Shown here in pieces: positions 34,728 through 46,509 of a stretch of 64,000 bases of DNA. Numbering within the stretch: the first letter of the stretch is position 1; every line of letters begins with the position of its first letter. Both the position numbers and the translations under genes were made by a program. This DNA is from Adenanthera pavonina (Eukaryota; Streptophyta; Magnoliopsida; Fabales; Fabaceae), in the NCBI GenBank assembly GCA_026686845.1, contig JAIVEN010000008.1, forward strand, positions 38,010,501 through 38,074,500, read 5' to 3'. A model generated the notes under the pieces. That model had not been told where the DNA came from and did not search any database. It worked only from the letters and a program-made list of their open reading frames with translations.

Positions 34728-35392
34728 GTAACTGCAAAGGATAAGTGATGGTTAGGTTAATTAATAATTAGATTAGCTAGTACTGTGTTTGGAAGTGGAT
34801 GGAGATGGCGCATTGGCAACCATTATGTTGGCTTCAACACATTTTTTGAATTCAAAGTGACTTGGGGAGGTTACAAAGGAGTGGAAAGGAAGCAAATAAA
34901 TACACCGACCCTTTTAGTATATAAATTCTATGGCTCATAAAATGTTGAGTTTATACAAAATAAATAAATAAATAAATGCAAAGTCTCTTTTATGGGCCTG
35001 AATTTTTCAAAATTATTAACTCTCTCTCTAATTCTTATTATAAGTCATATACCATAAAATTTTCCGAACTCTAAAAACAAGTCCTAATGTAAAATAGTTG
35101 GAGCATTTAACCTCATTTTAGGATAACACCTTTTCCACCATTAAAAAAAAAGTAGATATGACGTGTAACCAAGTTTTCCAAAAGCAAAGTAATACATTTT
35201 TTTTATAGCACAAAGTAATACTTTTATGAGAAGGGATAATACTAAAAAAAAAAAGTTCTCATTCTCTGTCTAACATTTAACTGCAAAGGATAAGTGATGG
35301 TTAGGTTAATTATTAATTAGAGTACTATGTTTATAAGTTGAGAGGGCATATTGACAACCATTATGTTGGCTTCAAGACATATTTTGAAGGAT
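34728..35392. repeat. Direct repeat pair of about 115-125 bp
   Basis: 34731-34855 and 35278-35390 share TAACTGCAAAGGATAAGTGA, TGGTTAGGTTAATTA and CAACCATTATGTTGGCTTCA in order, about 545 bp apart. The second copy differs by several substitutions and small deletions. Confidence 0.85.
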
Positions 35393-35908
35393 AACTTTAT
35401 CAAGACAAGGTTTATTCATTTAAGTCCAATAACTTGCGCGTCATACTTCATATTGTTTTTTACATGTTATAAAATTTATTTACAAATATTTAATGTAAAA
35501 AATATTAAAATGGTACTTTAAAAATAAATTTTTAACCAATGGGCACTGGTTAAAGTGGAAGAGTTAATTAGATTCTACTTAAATATGATGTTTTAGGTTC
35601 AAAATCATGTAAATATAAAAAACATGCACCTTTGGGAAAACTTTTCCCCATTTGGGGTTTGATACGATTTGATCTTGATTAGTTGGAGTTCAATGCAACT
35701 TTGGATATCAGATTATTTATTACCTAAAAACAAATAAATTTTTTATATAATATTCTTTCAAATGTTATATTTCTACTTAAAATAATGTTATAATATAAAT
35801 TAGACGTAATTTTTTTATATCAAAGTATATATTTATTATAAAAAATAAGTTATTGCATTATTTATAATTTATGAATAACATAATTTATTATTAAATATAT
35901 ATTTTATA

Positions 35909-36172
35909 CTTCCTTTGATATAAAATATAAATTTTATTTGATAAATTATACATAGATTAAGAAAGAAAGTTAAACTAACTAGATTTGTTAAAAGTTTATA
36001 TTATTTTTTAATATTATTTTAAATAAAGATATTTTTTTTACAAATTATTAAAGATAAGGGTAAATTAAGAAAAAAAATAATTAATATTTTTGATTTTTTT
36101 TAAATAAAACATGTATTTTATATAAAAAATATTCTAAAATAGAATTTATATTTTAAACTGACGAGAGTGAAT
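35909..36172. mobile_element. Stowaway-like MITE, boundaries approximate
   Basis: Left part CTTCCTTTGATATAAAATAT and right part, reverse-complemented, CACTCTCGTCAGTTTAAAAT then ATAAATTC form inverted termini of the Stowaway type. The target TA is clear on the left only. Confidence 0.5.
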
Positions 36173-36282
36173 GATAGGGGTTTGCCTGTAACATTAATTA
36201 GCGTAACACAAAAATGGTCACGGTGAAGTAACATCTCTGTGCCTTACTGCTCTCCGCTTTTTTGATATAGCTGGGATTTGAA

Positions 36283-36590
36283 AAAAGGTGAAATTTCCAT
36301 TTAAATAAAAAAAAATATTTTTAAAAAAGAACCCCAATTTACATAATTTTCAAAATGACCTCATTTTATAAGGGAAAATAGTATATTTGCAAATGAATGG
36401 TTCATTTGCAAATGGTCTACAAAATTTTGTAAATTTTTTTGTTCACTTGCAAATATACTATTATTATTTGTAAATATATTATTTTCACTTGTAAAATGAG
36501 TTTTTTTTTTAAATTATGCAAATTGGGATTCTTTTTTAGAAATATTTTTTTCTTGGTATTTAAGTGAAATATTTTCCAAAAAAAAATCCT
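36283..36590. repeat. Foldback (inverted repeat) of about 145-bp arms
   Basis: The left arm has AATTTCCATTTAAAT, AAGAACCCCAATTTACATAA, CTCATTTTA and AGTATATTTGCAAATGAA. The right arm carries their reverse complements in reverse order, with some substitutions. The arms meet near 36425-36440. Could be a foldback MITE or a hairpin RNA source; no TNL homology seen. Confidence 0.8.
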
Positions 36591-38440
36591 GAATCAAGAT
36601 TGACCCGAAAAAGAAAAAGTTAATTTCCTAAATGAAGCTAGATGGAAGCTAGGATGGCATTTTGGTAACTTAGCCACTACCAAATATTTCTTTTCTTCTG
36701 ATGTTATTGTTTTGATTTGGAGGGAAGATCATTAGAAAATGCTTGGTCTATGCTTTCTCTGATGTTTCTAATAACCAAAAGAAGTTCCAAACTAATTTTG
36801 TCATATGAAGTTTAAAATATATTTATATGGCAAAAAATCAAGACAAACAAAATTTTTCAATAAATTTATCAATTTTTCATTCAGCTAAAAGAATGGTAAG
36901 TTTTTTTTTTGTTTGGCACTTAATCCTAATAAATTTTCAAAAATTAGAATTATTTATGTGTCAGCTGACAACTGTGATTTTAAGAACTATATGAAAAATG
37001 AGAATATCTGAAAAATGGACTTCCATTATGGGCTCTGAGCAAAATGACAATGGCTAGTGGGCTTAGCGCACATCCATATGAGGACTTCGAGCAGCTAAGA
37101 ATTGTTAGGCTTAACATATTTGTTGATTCACTTGTAAAGAAAGCTCATTATACGGAAGTTATGTGTTCTCTTTTTGCATGACCTTTTTTTTTATGACAAA
37201 GGAAATCTCAACCGGCAAAGTCCAACCACCCCTAAGGGCAGAGTCCAACTTCTAGTTGGATAAAACCCGGATGTAAATCTGTGAGATGAACATCCTCCCA
37301 ATTTTTCTGTTTTCTGTTTTTTTTAAACAAAATGAGAATACTAACTTTCAAGTGTGAGAATTTCTCTAATAATATATTTTCTCGTGTAATTTTTTTATTT
37401 CCCTCTTTTCCCAACATTCCTTTATAAAAATGATTATGTTTTTAACGTGAATAACCTCACTTATAAAAAATATATATATCATAGACAGAAAAAGACAGGC
37501 ATGACCAATAGCAAACAAACAAAACAAATAATAGTAAAGACTTGGAGCAAAGAAAAAGTAAAATAATTATAAAATTAGGGCTAAAACAAACACACACAAA
37601 CTATAGCAAACCTCAACTTAAAATAAAAGAAAAATTCGTTGAAATTGCATATGCATCTTTTATCTTGTTTATTTTCAGAATATAACAGACCTGGCTTAAA
37701 AATGAAAGATAAAATTATATAATTCCATCAAGATTTAAAAAGAGGTATGTAATTTAAATTTAATTCTAAACAAAGTTTTTTAAGTCTTAAAAAATTATTT
37801 AATTATTTATTTATATATCTAATAAATTTATAAAAAAATTGCACAATTCATAAATTATAAATAATACGTATAATGTATGAATTCCACCTTGTAGTTAAAA
37901 CAAAAGGGAGAAATTACTTTTCAATATCAACTAATCATCATGGCTTCCTTTGAACATATTCTAATTTTGATTTTGTGCATAGATACTAAGTTTTCTCAAT
38001 ATACTTTCCCACGTTCTATATTTATAAAATGAAAAAGAGCCTAAAACTTTTGAAGTTAATTAAATGAATGCTCTTGGCATAAGAAGCTGCCTCTTTTGAA
38101 AGTTCATAATATCCCTAAGCTTAACACAAAAAGAAGCTACTGATGATTCCGTTCTAAAAGGAAGACCAACGGAGTCAATCATATTAAAAGGAAAAGCAAA
38201 CCGACATATATATTTTGATACAAAATACTCCTAGTCAACAATTATGGAGAGTATCTATTGCATTATTTTTTTTTTCATTTATATCCCTAGGAGAAAAAAA
38301 AAAGTTCGATGTTTCACATGGAATATTGGAATTTAAAGTAATTAATAAGGATAATGATGAAAAGTAATGAAAATTTTTTTCAAATTAAATGATCTAACAA
38401 ATTTTTAATTTTGTTATAATAAAAAAAGATTATATTTTAA
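36591..38440. other. Intergenic DNA with duplicated patches
   Basis: 37005-37075 resembles 38725-38800 (shared TGGACTTCCATWATGGGCT and TTGGGCTTA.CGCACATC). 37900-38115 resembles the flanks of the MITE at 57224-57627. On the minus strand, 37184-37330 could be an L1 3' end with a poly-A tract, but the case is weak. No gene recognised. Confidence 0.5.
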
Positions 38441-38450
38441 ATTGGAGGAG

Positions 38451-38653
38451 TTTTTTTTTTTCCTATCAACAAAGAGAGCTGGAGAACTAGGATTACATTA
38501 CTGGGAAATCCCAATTGATATTTGAGCATCAGGGGGGTCTAGTGATTTCTAGAACCGTGTCAAAAAAGCGAAAGGGAGATCCGTGAGATAAACTACCTTG
38601 CCATTCAGTCCGCTGCCGCATTTGCTTCGCGAGGAACAAATTGAAGTTTGATC
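38451..38653 (-). mobile_element. 5'-truncated L1-type LINE fragment (RNase H end, poly-A)
   Basis: On the minus strand this reads FVPREANAAADWMAR, the end of the RNase H domain typical of plant L1 elements (compare YREGNKGADWLANY in the LINE at 50.4 kb), then a short 3' UTR and a poly-A of about 12. A 10-bp target duplication ATTGGAGGAG flanks it at 38441-38450 and 38654-38663. Confidence 0.88.
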
Positions 38654-38663
38654 ATTGGAGGAG

Positions 38664-39971
38664 TCTTCTTAGCAGTTGGGAGTATGCATCACCCAGCAGT
38701 GCTTTTACGAATCCAATGACAAATGACAACATCTGAAAAGTGGACTTCCATAATGGGCTTTGATCAAAAGGACAATGGATATTGGGCTTAACGCACATCT
38801 TTACAACTACAACATGAACACATTCTGTGTAGTAAAAAAAAAAAATTCTACTACTCATGATTCTCTCCCCCTTAAAAATCTTTACCTTTAGTATTACCAA
38901 AAAAAAAAAAAACACTTCATCTTTCCACTGTGGAACTCCGCCATATGATATTATATTACATTTGTCCAAGCTTTCAAATTTTGATTTTTATTAATTAAAA
39001 ATAGATGGTGGGCTACATGTAAATTGACACTATATGTGATTTCTTTATGAAAGGATCTCCATATGTTTCAAAATTTGTTACTGCATAAAAAAATGTACAA
39101 AGTCTCACTTTATTTTTCACTTCTCAAGATAAATTATTTACCACATAATAGAAATCTTATGTAATCACTCTTGAATAGATTTTTACTAATCAAAGTTAGA
39201 CTTTATACACACTACTATATTTATTGCAGAAACTACACATTTTTTTTCGCCACTGCAGAAACTGCACATTGAGGTTCACAGAATACAATAAGTACATAAT
39301 CTCGTATACCTTATAAGATCAGTAAGTGAAGTAATATATGCAATTCAATCACTATTTACATTCTTTTTAAACTATTTGAAAAGTTTATAATGATTCCTAA
39401 TATTCCATTTATAAAGATAGTGTGTCTTGTTTATCATTCTTTATTCAATACTATAGCATTACCGTTTATCATGTCCTTAAACATGATGATGGGCCTACTC
39501 TAACACGTTCTCCAATAGTCTAAAACGAAAGACCTTTGTCAAAGAAGATTATATTGTAATTTCGAAGATTCAAATTATTAAAGGATAAGATTAACCATAT
39601 TACAGAGGATGAAGAAACAGTGAACAAAGAGCGCAACATACGAAAACCAGAATAAAGGAAGAATTACAATTAAGGACAAATTGATGGAATTAAATATAAA
39701 AAAAGATATTTAACTAGTAAAGAGTGATAAAAATTGGAGATAACATACTGAAATTGAAAAAATAAATAGTAAAAAATTCAGTTTTTGAAATAAACTTATT
39801 ATTTCGGTCCCAAATGTAACTCCCCATAATAGATCATACAAGGCAACAAGCTGCTGTAAACACAATACTTTCCATCATAAAGATGTGATTCCTTTTCAAC
39901 TTCCATTCGGATAGTATCCAGAGATGTCATGGATTACGTGCTCAGCTCCAATTCCAATCCCACGGGAACAT
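38664..39971. other. 3' flank of TNL-4, no gene recognised
   Basis: AT-rich. Just past the TNL-4 stop, 39925-39965 on the minus strand reads VPVGLELELS in another frame, resembling the PTPLGLELELGLA tail of TNL-2. This suggests TNL-4 lost that tail through a frame change. Confidence 0.5.
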
Positions 39972-42900
39972 CTAAAGAGGATGAACCACGGAAGAATGAA
40001 ATGGTTTCTTAGTTGGACGGGTTTGTTCTTGCTCATCAAGTGTCAGTCCCCACTTTGATTTCATTTTTAACCCTGGGGCCGGTTCCATTTGTTGTTCTGA
40101 GGCATATATTGGATGGACTCCACATTCTTTGATCCAACCTTTATGTTTGGCCCTCTCACCATTGTCATCATCATGATTAACAACATAGAATTCAAACTTC
40201 ACCTGCGGGAAATAAGTGATGTCCTCACCTCTCCCTCTTCTCGTTTTAACTCCCTCTAAAATGTGTTGACAGTTGTGCGGATCATACCATAGGAAAACAT
40301 GGTCAGAGTACAATTCTGTGATGGCATAATCACATCTACTTGGTCCTCCAAGCTTTTCACCATCAACGTAGCATAAGCATTCCAAGTAACTTGGGCACAT
40401 TTCATTTGAGGAGAACTGGGGAAGAACAGAGCAAAATACAAAGCCCAATAATTCATCAATAGCCGGAGAAAGTTGCATAGTAATGGAAGCCTCTGTTACT
40501 TGTTTACATCCGAACCACTCTGGCACTCTGATACTTGGATAACAAAAAACACTTGAGTTAAGATTGCTATGCACTGCTCGCTTCAATGAGAGAGAAGCAT
40601 GGTTCATTATATTGCAAAGCGAGTGCTCATCCAATTTCAAGCAATTCACGAATGAAAAGAAATATGAGGCAACGTCTTCTTGCTGAAGTGTAGATGTAGT
40701 TAAAGTGAAAACTGTCTCCAGTGATGTGCAGCTAGTTGCATCTAAATGCATAATTGATGGTGGAAGTTCTGGTATAGATAGAAGCCTCCTGCAATTCCTC
40801 AAGTATATTGTTTTAAGCAATGGAAGATTTTTTATGCTAGCAGGTAAGCTATCAATGCTACTACCTTTTAGTCCCAAATACTTTAATGACAAACTTGTGT
40901 CAATAATATCAGGGACTTTAAAGTAACCACTGCATCCAGCCAAAAATAGTTCTCGCAATGAAAGTAAGGCATCAACGAGGATGTGTAGCTTTGGGCTTTT
41001 ATTCATTTGCCTGCCATCGGAAAGATTAAGTTCCTCAAAAGATCTCAGGCAACATAACTCGTTTATGGGAAGAACCTCCAGTCTTGAACCACCTAGTATG
41101 ACCTTTCTTAGCTCACTGAGACTCCCAACTGATGAGTACAATATTTTGAACTTTGAAGTTACTAAATTAAAATCTGTTATTTCCTTTGATGACAAGGAAA
41201 ATTCCTTGACACTAAAGCAGAAGCTAACATCAAAGTTTCTGGGAGATCTGAAATTACTCTTACTGTGAAGAGTCTTTAAATATTTGGAGCGACCTAGATT
41301 CAAAGCAACAATCATAGAAAGAGATAAGATATGTGGATCAACGTCACAAAAACCTTCACAAGAACAATTGTCTTCTCTTTCATGATTCTGTGCCTTTGAG
41401 AAATGAAGCCACTCCATGGAGCTGCCAAGGTTTACTCTCTCAGAACTCACAAAATCCTGAAACAATTAAACAAGAGAGATCATATGGGAAAATTTTAGAC
41501 TTTCCATAAAAGAAAACTAAAGATACAAATACGTCTACCTTCACTTCATTCCTAACTGTATTAACATGGCTCTTCGGCATTGAAAGCTGAACAAGCTTCT
41601 CTGGATAAAAACTTAACGGTAAAGATTTGAAAGGGTATCCATCCCACTCTAAGCGCCTTAGTTCACCAGAGAATGACTCAAAACTTGCTGGATGGTGCAC
41701 TTCACAATATTTCACATGCCAGGGAGCGTAGAATTTGAGAATTCTGAGATTAGTCATCTTTTTTATGGTGTCAACATTCAATTCTATATCATTAATAAGA
41801 GAAGGATATAGCACGATGCCTTTAATTTTACTGGTTCCCTGAAAAATAAAACAAAATCATGACAAAATTAAGTACATAAATGGTATCAAACTAACTGCAA
41901 TTTGTACAAAAATCATTTGCAAAGTTAAGGCATCTTTCTCTTACCTTAATATTCTTTAACACATCATACACATCCTCCATGTCTTTTAACCGACTACGTC
42001 TTCCAGGATCTTCCTTACATTCTTCATAAACTAATTGCCAGCCCATTTCTTGAATCAAGTCATGCATTTGTATTATATTGTCATTTGAAATGGTTATAAG
42101 AGCTTTATCTGCAAGTCTTTCTATTCCACTAGCAGCAAAAAGGTTATTGGCATCAAGTAGCCTCATGACATGATCTTTATCTTCTCCTTTGTAAAAGAAG
42201 GCAATGTCAAGAAATATTTCCTTTTCTACATCATCTAACCCATTATAACTCACTCTCAGCGCATCTTGAATTTGAGGATTGGGATACTGCTCGAGTTTTT
42301 GCAATTCACTTTCCCAAATTTCCATACTTTCAGAACGAAGACGCAAACCCAACACTTTTAAAGCTAAAGGAAGGCCCTTGGCATAAGCAACTGCCCTTTT
42401 TGAAAGTTCTTCATATCCCTCTTCAGGTTCGCTCTTGTTAAAGACATTTAAGCTGAAAAGTTCAAGGGATTCTTTAGAGTTCAATTCCTTGACATCACAT
42501 ATGGTATGAACTCTTCCACTTATTAGCACTTGCCTGTCTTTGCTTGTTACAATGACTTTATTACCAGGCCCCCAACAAATTCGCTCTTTAACCAGATATT
42601 GTAGTTGCTCTGGAGTACTCACATCATCAAGCACGACAAGAACTTTTCTTCGACTAAGAATTTTCGTAGGGAAAGTGGATTTTTCCTCTTGCAGTTTAGA
42701 AATAAGTTGCTCTCGTAAAGAACTCAGTCCGCTGTTTTGCGATTCTTCTCTTACATTATTTAAAAAGTAACAACCTTCATAGTGGGAAGAGAATTTGTCA
42801 AATACATGTTGAGCAATGGTTGTCTTACCTATGCCACTCATGCCCCAAATTCCAAGGATTAGAGCTTCTCTTTCCTCCTTTTTCAAAAACAATTCAATAT

Positions 42901-43954
42901 CTGCAAGATGTTGATCAATTCCAACAAGGCCATTTGATTCAATAGGGTGGGTATGAGGCAATTTTTCCAAAATATCTTTGACAATTTTATTGATGAGCGC
43001 AGATTCATTCCTAGATTAACGAAGGAAAAAAGAATATATCAGAACCAAAAAAAATTGGAATAAATTAACTGATTAACAGTTGTTATATATGTCCTTTATA
43101 TAATTTAATTACCAACATGTTTGTTGGACATTTAAGACAAAATTTCATTCATAAAATGATGTCACCTTTTTAATCTTCATTCTTGAGATAAATGTCACTC
43201 CAATTTGCATCAGTGAATTAACATTTGGTGTAGCCTCCAGCAATATTTTAATTTTTTGGGCATAATTAGAATAAAACTGTAAGCACGAAACTGTTGCAAT
43301 ATCTTAATAGAAAACTAACAGCCAAGTATTCGTACGCAAAACATTCTCTAGTTTCTAGGAAATAAATATTAAAGTTCCTGGACTAAATCAAGTAGCATGC
43401 TACACACACATGTACATATTAACAGCTAGAAATTAATGTTAAACACGCACATCTTCTTAAAAGGCTTACCTATAATTGGCTAAATCATAGCCTGCTAGGT
43501 CAGCAGCTTTCTTCAAAGCAGATCTCCAATTCTGCACCTTCACCAAGTTTTTCTGAAAGTTTAATTCATGATCATCAAATGCATTTCCATAAGTGCCTTT
43601 TTGATGTCGTACAACCGATGGATCTATGTCGTAGAAAACGGGCAAAACAATTTGTCTGTTCCCTTCCATGCACTCAATTATTTTCGCAAGCTCATCCATG
43701 CACCACCTCGAAGAAGCATAGTTTTTAGAGAATATGATGAGAGAAATTTGCGATTCTTCAATTGCTTTGAAGAGTGAGGATGATATTCCATCTCCTCTGT
43801 CCATCATATCATCTAGATAGGCATTAATTTTCTCCCGACGTAGTTCCTTTTCTAAATGACTAAGAAAACCGCGTCTGGTGTCCAAGCCCCTAAAACTGAC
43901 GAACACATCATGTTTTATCTGATGTTCATCGAAAGATGAAGACGAAGAAGCCAT
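39972..43954 (-). CDS. TNL-4, complete TIR-NB-ARC-LRR immune receptor
   Basis: Inferred exons are 43954-43470 (TIR), 43010-41945 (NB-ARC), 41838-41539 (LRR start) and 41456-39972 (LRR and C-JID). They join in frame to 3336 nt, about 1111 residues. The ATG at 43954 starts MASSSSSFDEHQIKHDVF. The TIR has SFRGLDTR and Glu88 in WCMDEL. The NB-ARC has GMSGIGKTT (218-226), VLVVLDDV, VTSKDRQ, GLPLALKVL and an intact MHD. LRRs run to about residue 870, and a C-JID follows with IRVPEWF, SDHVFLWY and CGVHPIYA. No disabling lesion is seen, making it the best candidate for a working receptor here. It differs from TNL-1 and TNL-2 (about half of the residues by eye). A LINE starts about 450 bp upstream in the opposite direction. 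Confidence 0.93.
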
Positions 43955-44400
43955 TATTGGACAGGAAGAAGATCAAAACCGAAGAGGGTCTTGATTCTTG
44001 AAAGATCTAATCATTAATGTATAGAATTCCCTCAACACAAGCATCTAATGTAACAATGGGTTTCGTCTCTAGAAACTGCAGTAAATCCTCTGCCACAAAA
44101 TTATTCAAAGTCAACTAAACTAAAGAAAATAATATCTAGTCAGAACGCAGAGGGGGGAAAAATGAAAATCTAACCGGAAAAATTGGTGAAGAAGATGGTT
44201 TGATGGTAGCTTCACCCAAAAAAATAGCTAATTGAGATTACACTGATCTCCAGAATAAAATGGAAGGGAGATGAAAGAGAATAAAGAAGCCTTCTTTCCG
44301 TGTATCACTCTCAGAGGCAGAGTATTATGAGGCGTGAATCATCAATCAATCAATCAATATGGACGTGAACTTTAAGAGACCAATCAAGAAAACTAACGAC
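43955..44400. promoter_or_regulatory. Intergenic region between TNL-4 and the LINE
   Basis: About 445 bp separate the TNL-4 start codon from LINE-derived sequence. It must contain the remaining proximal promoter and leader of TNL-4. It has AGTCAA-type W-box cores at about 44108 (TTGACT read on the minus strand) and a short (TCAA)n at about 44342. No firm TATA assignment. Confidence 0.4.
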
Positions 44401-44458
44401 AACTTTTTTCTCTTCGTACCCTCTGAGTCCACTTCGATTGCATCAATCCGGCCTCTCT

Positions 44459-45884
44459 ATGGCCAACGGCAACCAATCTCATCGGAGCTCACCGGTGAGA
44501 GAACGTGATCGTTCTCTAGATCACTCTGCACCCTTGGAAAGCGATCGACCTCCATCCAGATCTTTGATGGTAAGGCAGGAAAACTTGATTCAAGACCCGA
44601 ATACTAGTTCTACACAACAGGCAACGGATCTCCTTAGGGATTCAAATAAGGAAGATCAGCTGGAACAACTGTGCCCCAAAAAAGGAAAGACCGTCGGTGA
44701 TAATTTCTCTGGAGAAATTTCCCTTCGCCCGAGAGAGGAAGAATGGAGCTGGAGGACACAAGTAACTTTCCCCCTTTAGCTAATCATGATAATGCAGTGT
44801 CTGGATTAGGGTGTAAAATGTCTCATCGAGAAGCTGTTAAACCATTGAAAAACCCCTATGCTAAGAATAAAAATGAGTCATTAGAGGTGGAATGGTCAGA
44901 GGAAGAAGATGAAGAGGAGTGTTTCACTATGGATCTAGAGAAGATGAAGGAGGGGATTTCCGTCCAAATGACGCCTAAGGGACCAAATTTCACTCTTTCA
45001 GATGCGGAAAAAGAAAAACTTAAAAATCATGGAGGCGTTCCATGATAGTAAAACTTTTAGGTCGATATGTGGGTTTGACCTTTATGCAAAGGAAATTATA
45101 ACAGATATGGTAACAGAGGGTAAAGTTAGAGTCACAGACGTAGGAGAAGATTTTTTCCTTACTAGATTCCAATGTAAAAAGGACTATGAGGAGGCTCTGA
45201 CAAGGGCCCATGGATGATTTTTGATAGATACTTGTCAGTGCAAAGATAGAGAGAGAGAATTTCCAGCTAGAATCAGAGCCCATTCAAAGTATAATAGCGT
45301 GGGTGAGGCTGCTAAGTTAGCCATGACATATTATGATAAAAAGTTCCTACTCAACATGGGTAATCAAATTAAGAGGATCTTAAAAGTTGATATGTCTACA
45401 TTGTAGCGCACTAAAGGTCGATTTGCTAGTGTTTGTGTAGAAATTGATATGTCAAAATCTCTTCTTCCTACATATCTAATAGAAGGTGAGGAAAGAAAAA
45501 TAAAATATAAGGATATTCATATTATTTGTTTCAAATGTGGCTCATATTATTTATTTCAAATGTGGCTGTTTTGGGCACAAGGCTACAAGATGTCCCAATA
45601 AGAGCGTAACTAAGCAAGTTGAAACAATGAATGGCAGTCATCAACTAGCAGGTGAAAAACTTTTGAGGAATAGTGAAAGAACAGTTCAATCGACTACGTC
45701 ACCATATGGTCCTTGGATGACAGTTGAGAGACCAAGGAGGAATAGGAAAGTTGGTTCTAAACTAGTGAACAATGAGTTAATGGGAAAGGCATTTGTTGGG
45801 AATGCTAACATAGGCTTGCAGGGTTCTAGATTCGCAACCCTTGAGCAAAGTGAAGATCAAGATCTACAGAGTAACCATTGTTAA
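44459..45884 (+). pseudogene. LINE ORF1 (gag-like) relic
   Basis: Starts MANGNQSHRSSPVRERDRS. Frame changes at about 44770 and 45010. The middle (AKEIITDMVTEGKVRVTDVG.., ..YYDKKFLLNMGNQIKRILKVD) is a DUF4283-type ORF1 domain. A CX2CX4HX4C zinc knuckle (CFKCG..FGHKATRC) is split by a 25-bp tandem duplication at 45518-45567, which shifts the frame. TGA at about 45216 and TAG at about 45404 also interrupt. ORF1 proteins bind element RNA. Confidence 0.85.
45518..45567 (+). repeat. 25-bp tandem duplication inside the LINE zinc knuckle
   Basis: 45518-45542 and 45543-45567 are identical except for one G/A difference (unit begins CATATTATTT). Twenty-five is not a multiple of three, so this breaks ORF1. 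Confidence 0.93.
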
Positions 45885-46509
45885 CGAGCTCTCAAAAGCC
45901 CAAGGGACACAGGAGAACGAACAGAGGAAAAAAAAAAGGTGCATCTGTTAAAAAGGTCCTAAAAGTTGCTGAGACACCAGAGTTTGCAGACCAACAGCAT
46001 TAAGTCCAGATTAATGGGCCTATAGTTCAAAAGGAAGCAAATGATTTATCAATAAAGCATAACAAGGGCCATAATATGGAAATTGACAATTTGAATTTAG
46101 CAAAGCAGATTAATGGGCTAGCGAATAAGGGTAACATGGGCCAAGAAGAGCATACGGATTTAGTAGGTGAATTGGTCCAAGAGACACCAGGAATGTATAT
46201 TGATGAGTATATGGAAATAATGAAAGTAGATGAACCCGGATTAATGGGTACTTTTAAGAAGCTAGAAGAAGAAATTCCTCCTAATCCAAACACAGATATA
46301 GGAAGGAATTTTGTCCTTGATCAAGATGATGAAATGGCCTTAATAGGGGTTTTGGGCTTATCTGCTATGGAAGTCCAAAACACATGCAATATAAATGAGC
46401 CAGAGACCCAGGGAGTCAAGAATGACTTGTGCGTTGATGATTCTCTTTTGAGAAAATAATCCGTTTGTTCTTGTTTCTCTTATCTATCTTATTATTCATG
46501 ATTTTAGTC

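Larger units (their letters stand above)
33905..36282. other. Intergenic DNA 5' of TNL-3, no gene or TIR exon seen
   Basis: AT-rich. I looked on the minus strand for a TIR exon expected upstream of the TNL-3 NB-ARC piece and found none. It holds a dispersed duplication and one Stowaway-like element, listed separately. Confidence 0.55.

Noticed and set aside
33905..39900. A missing TIR exon for TNL-3 further upstream
   Set aside because: No SFRG, WC.DEL or similar TIR words were found on the minus strand before TNL-4's own 3' end.
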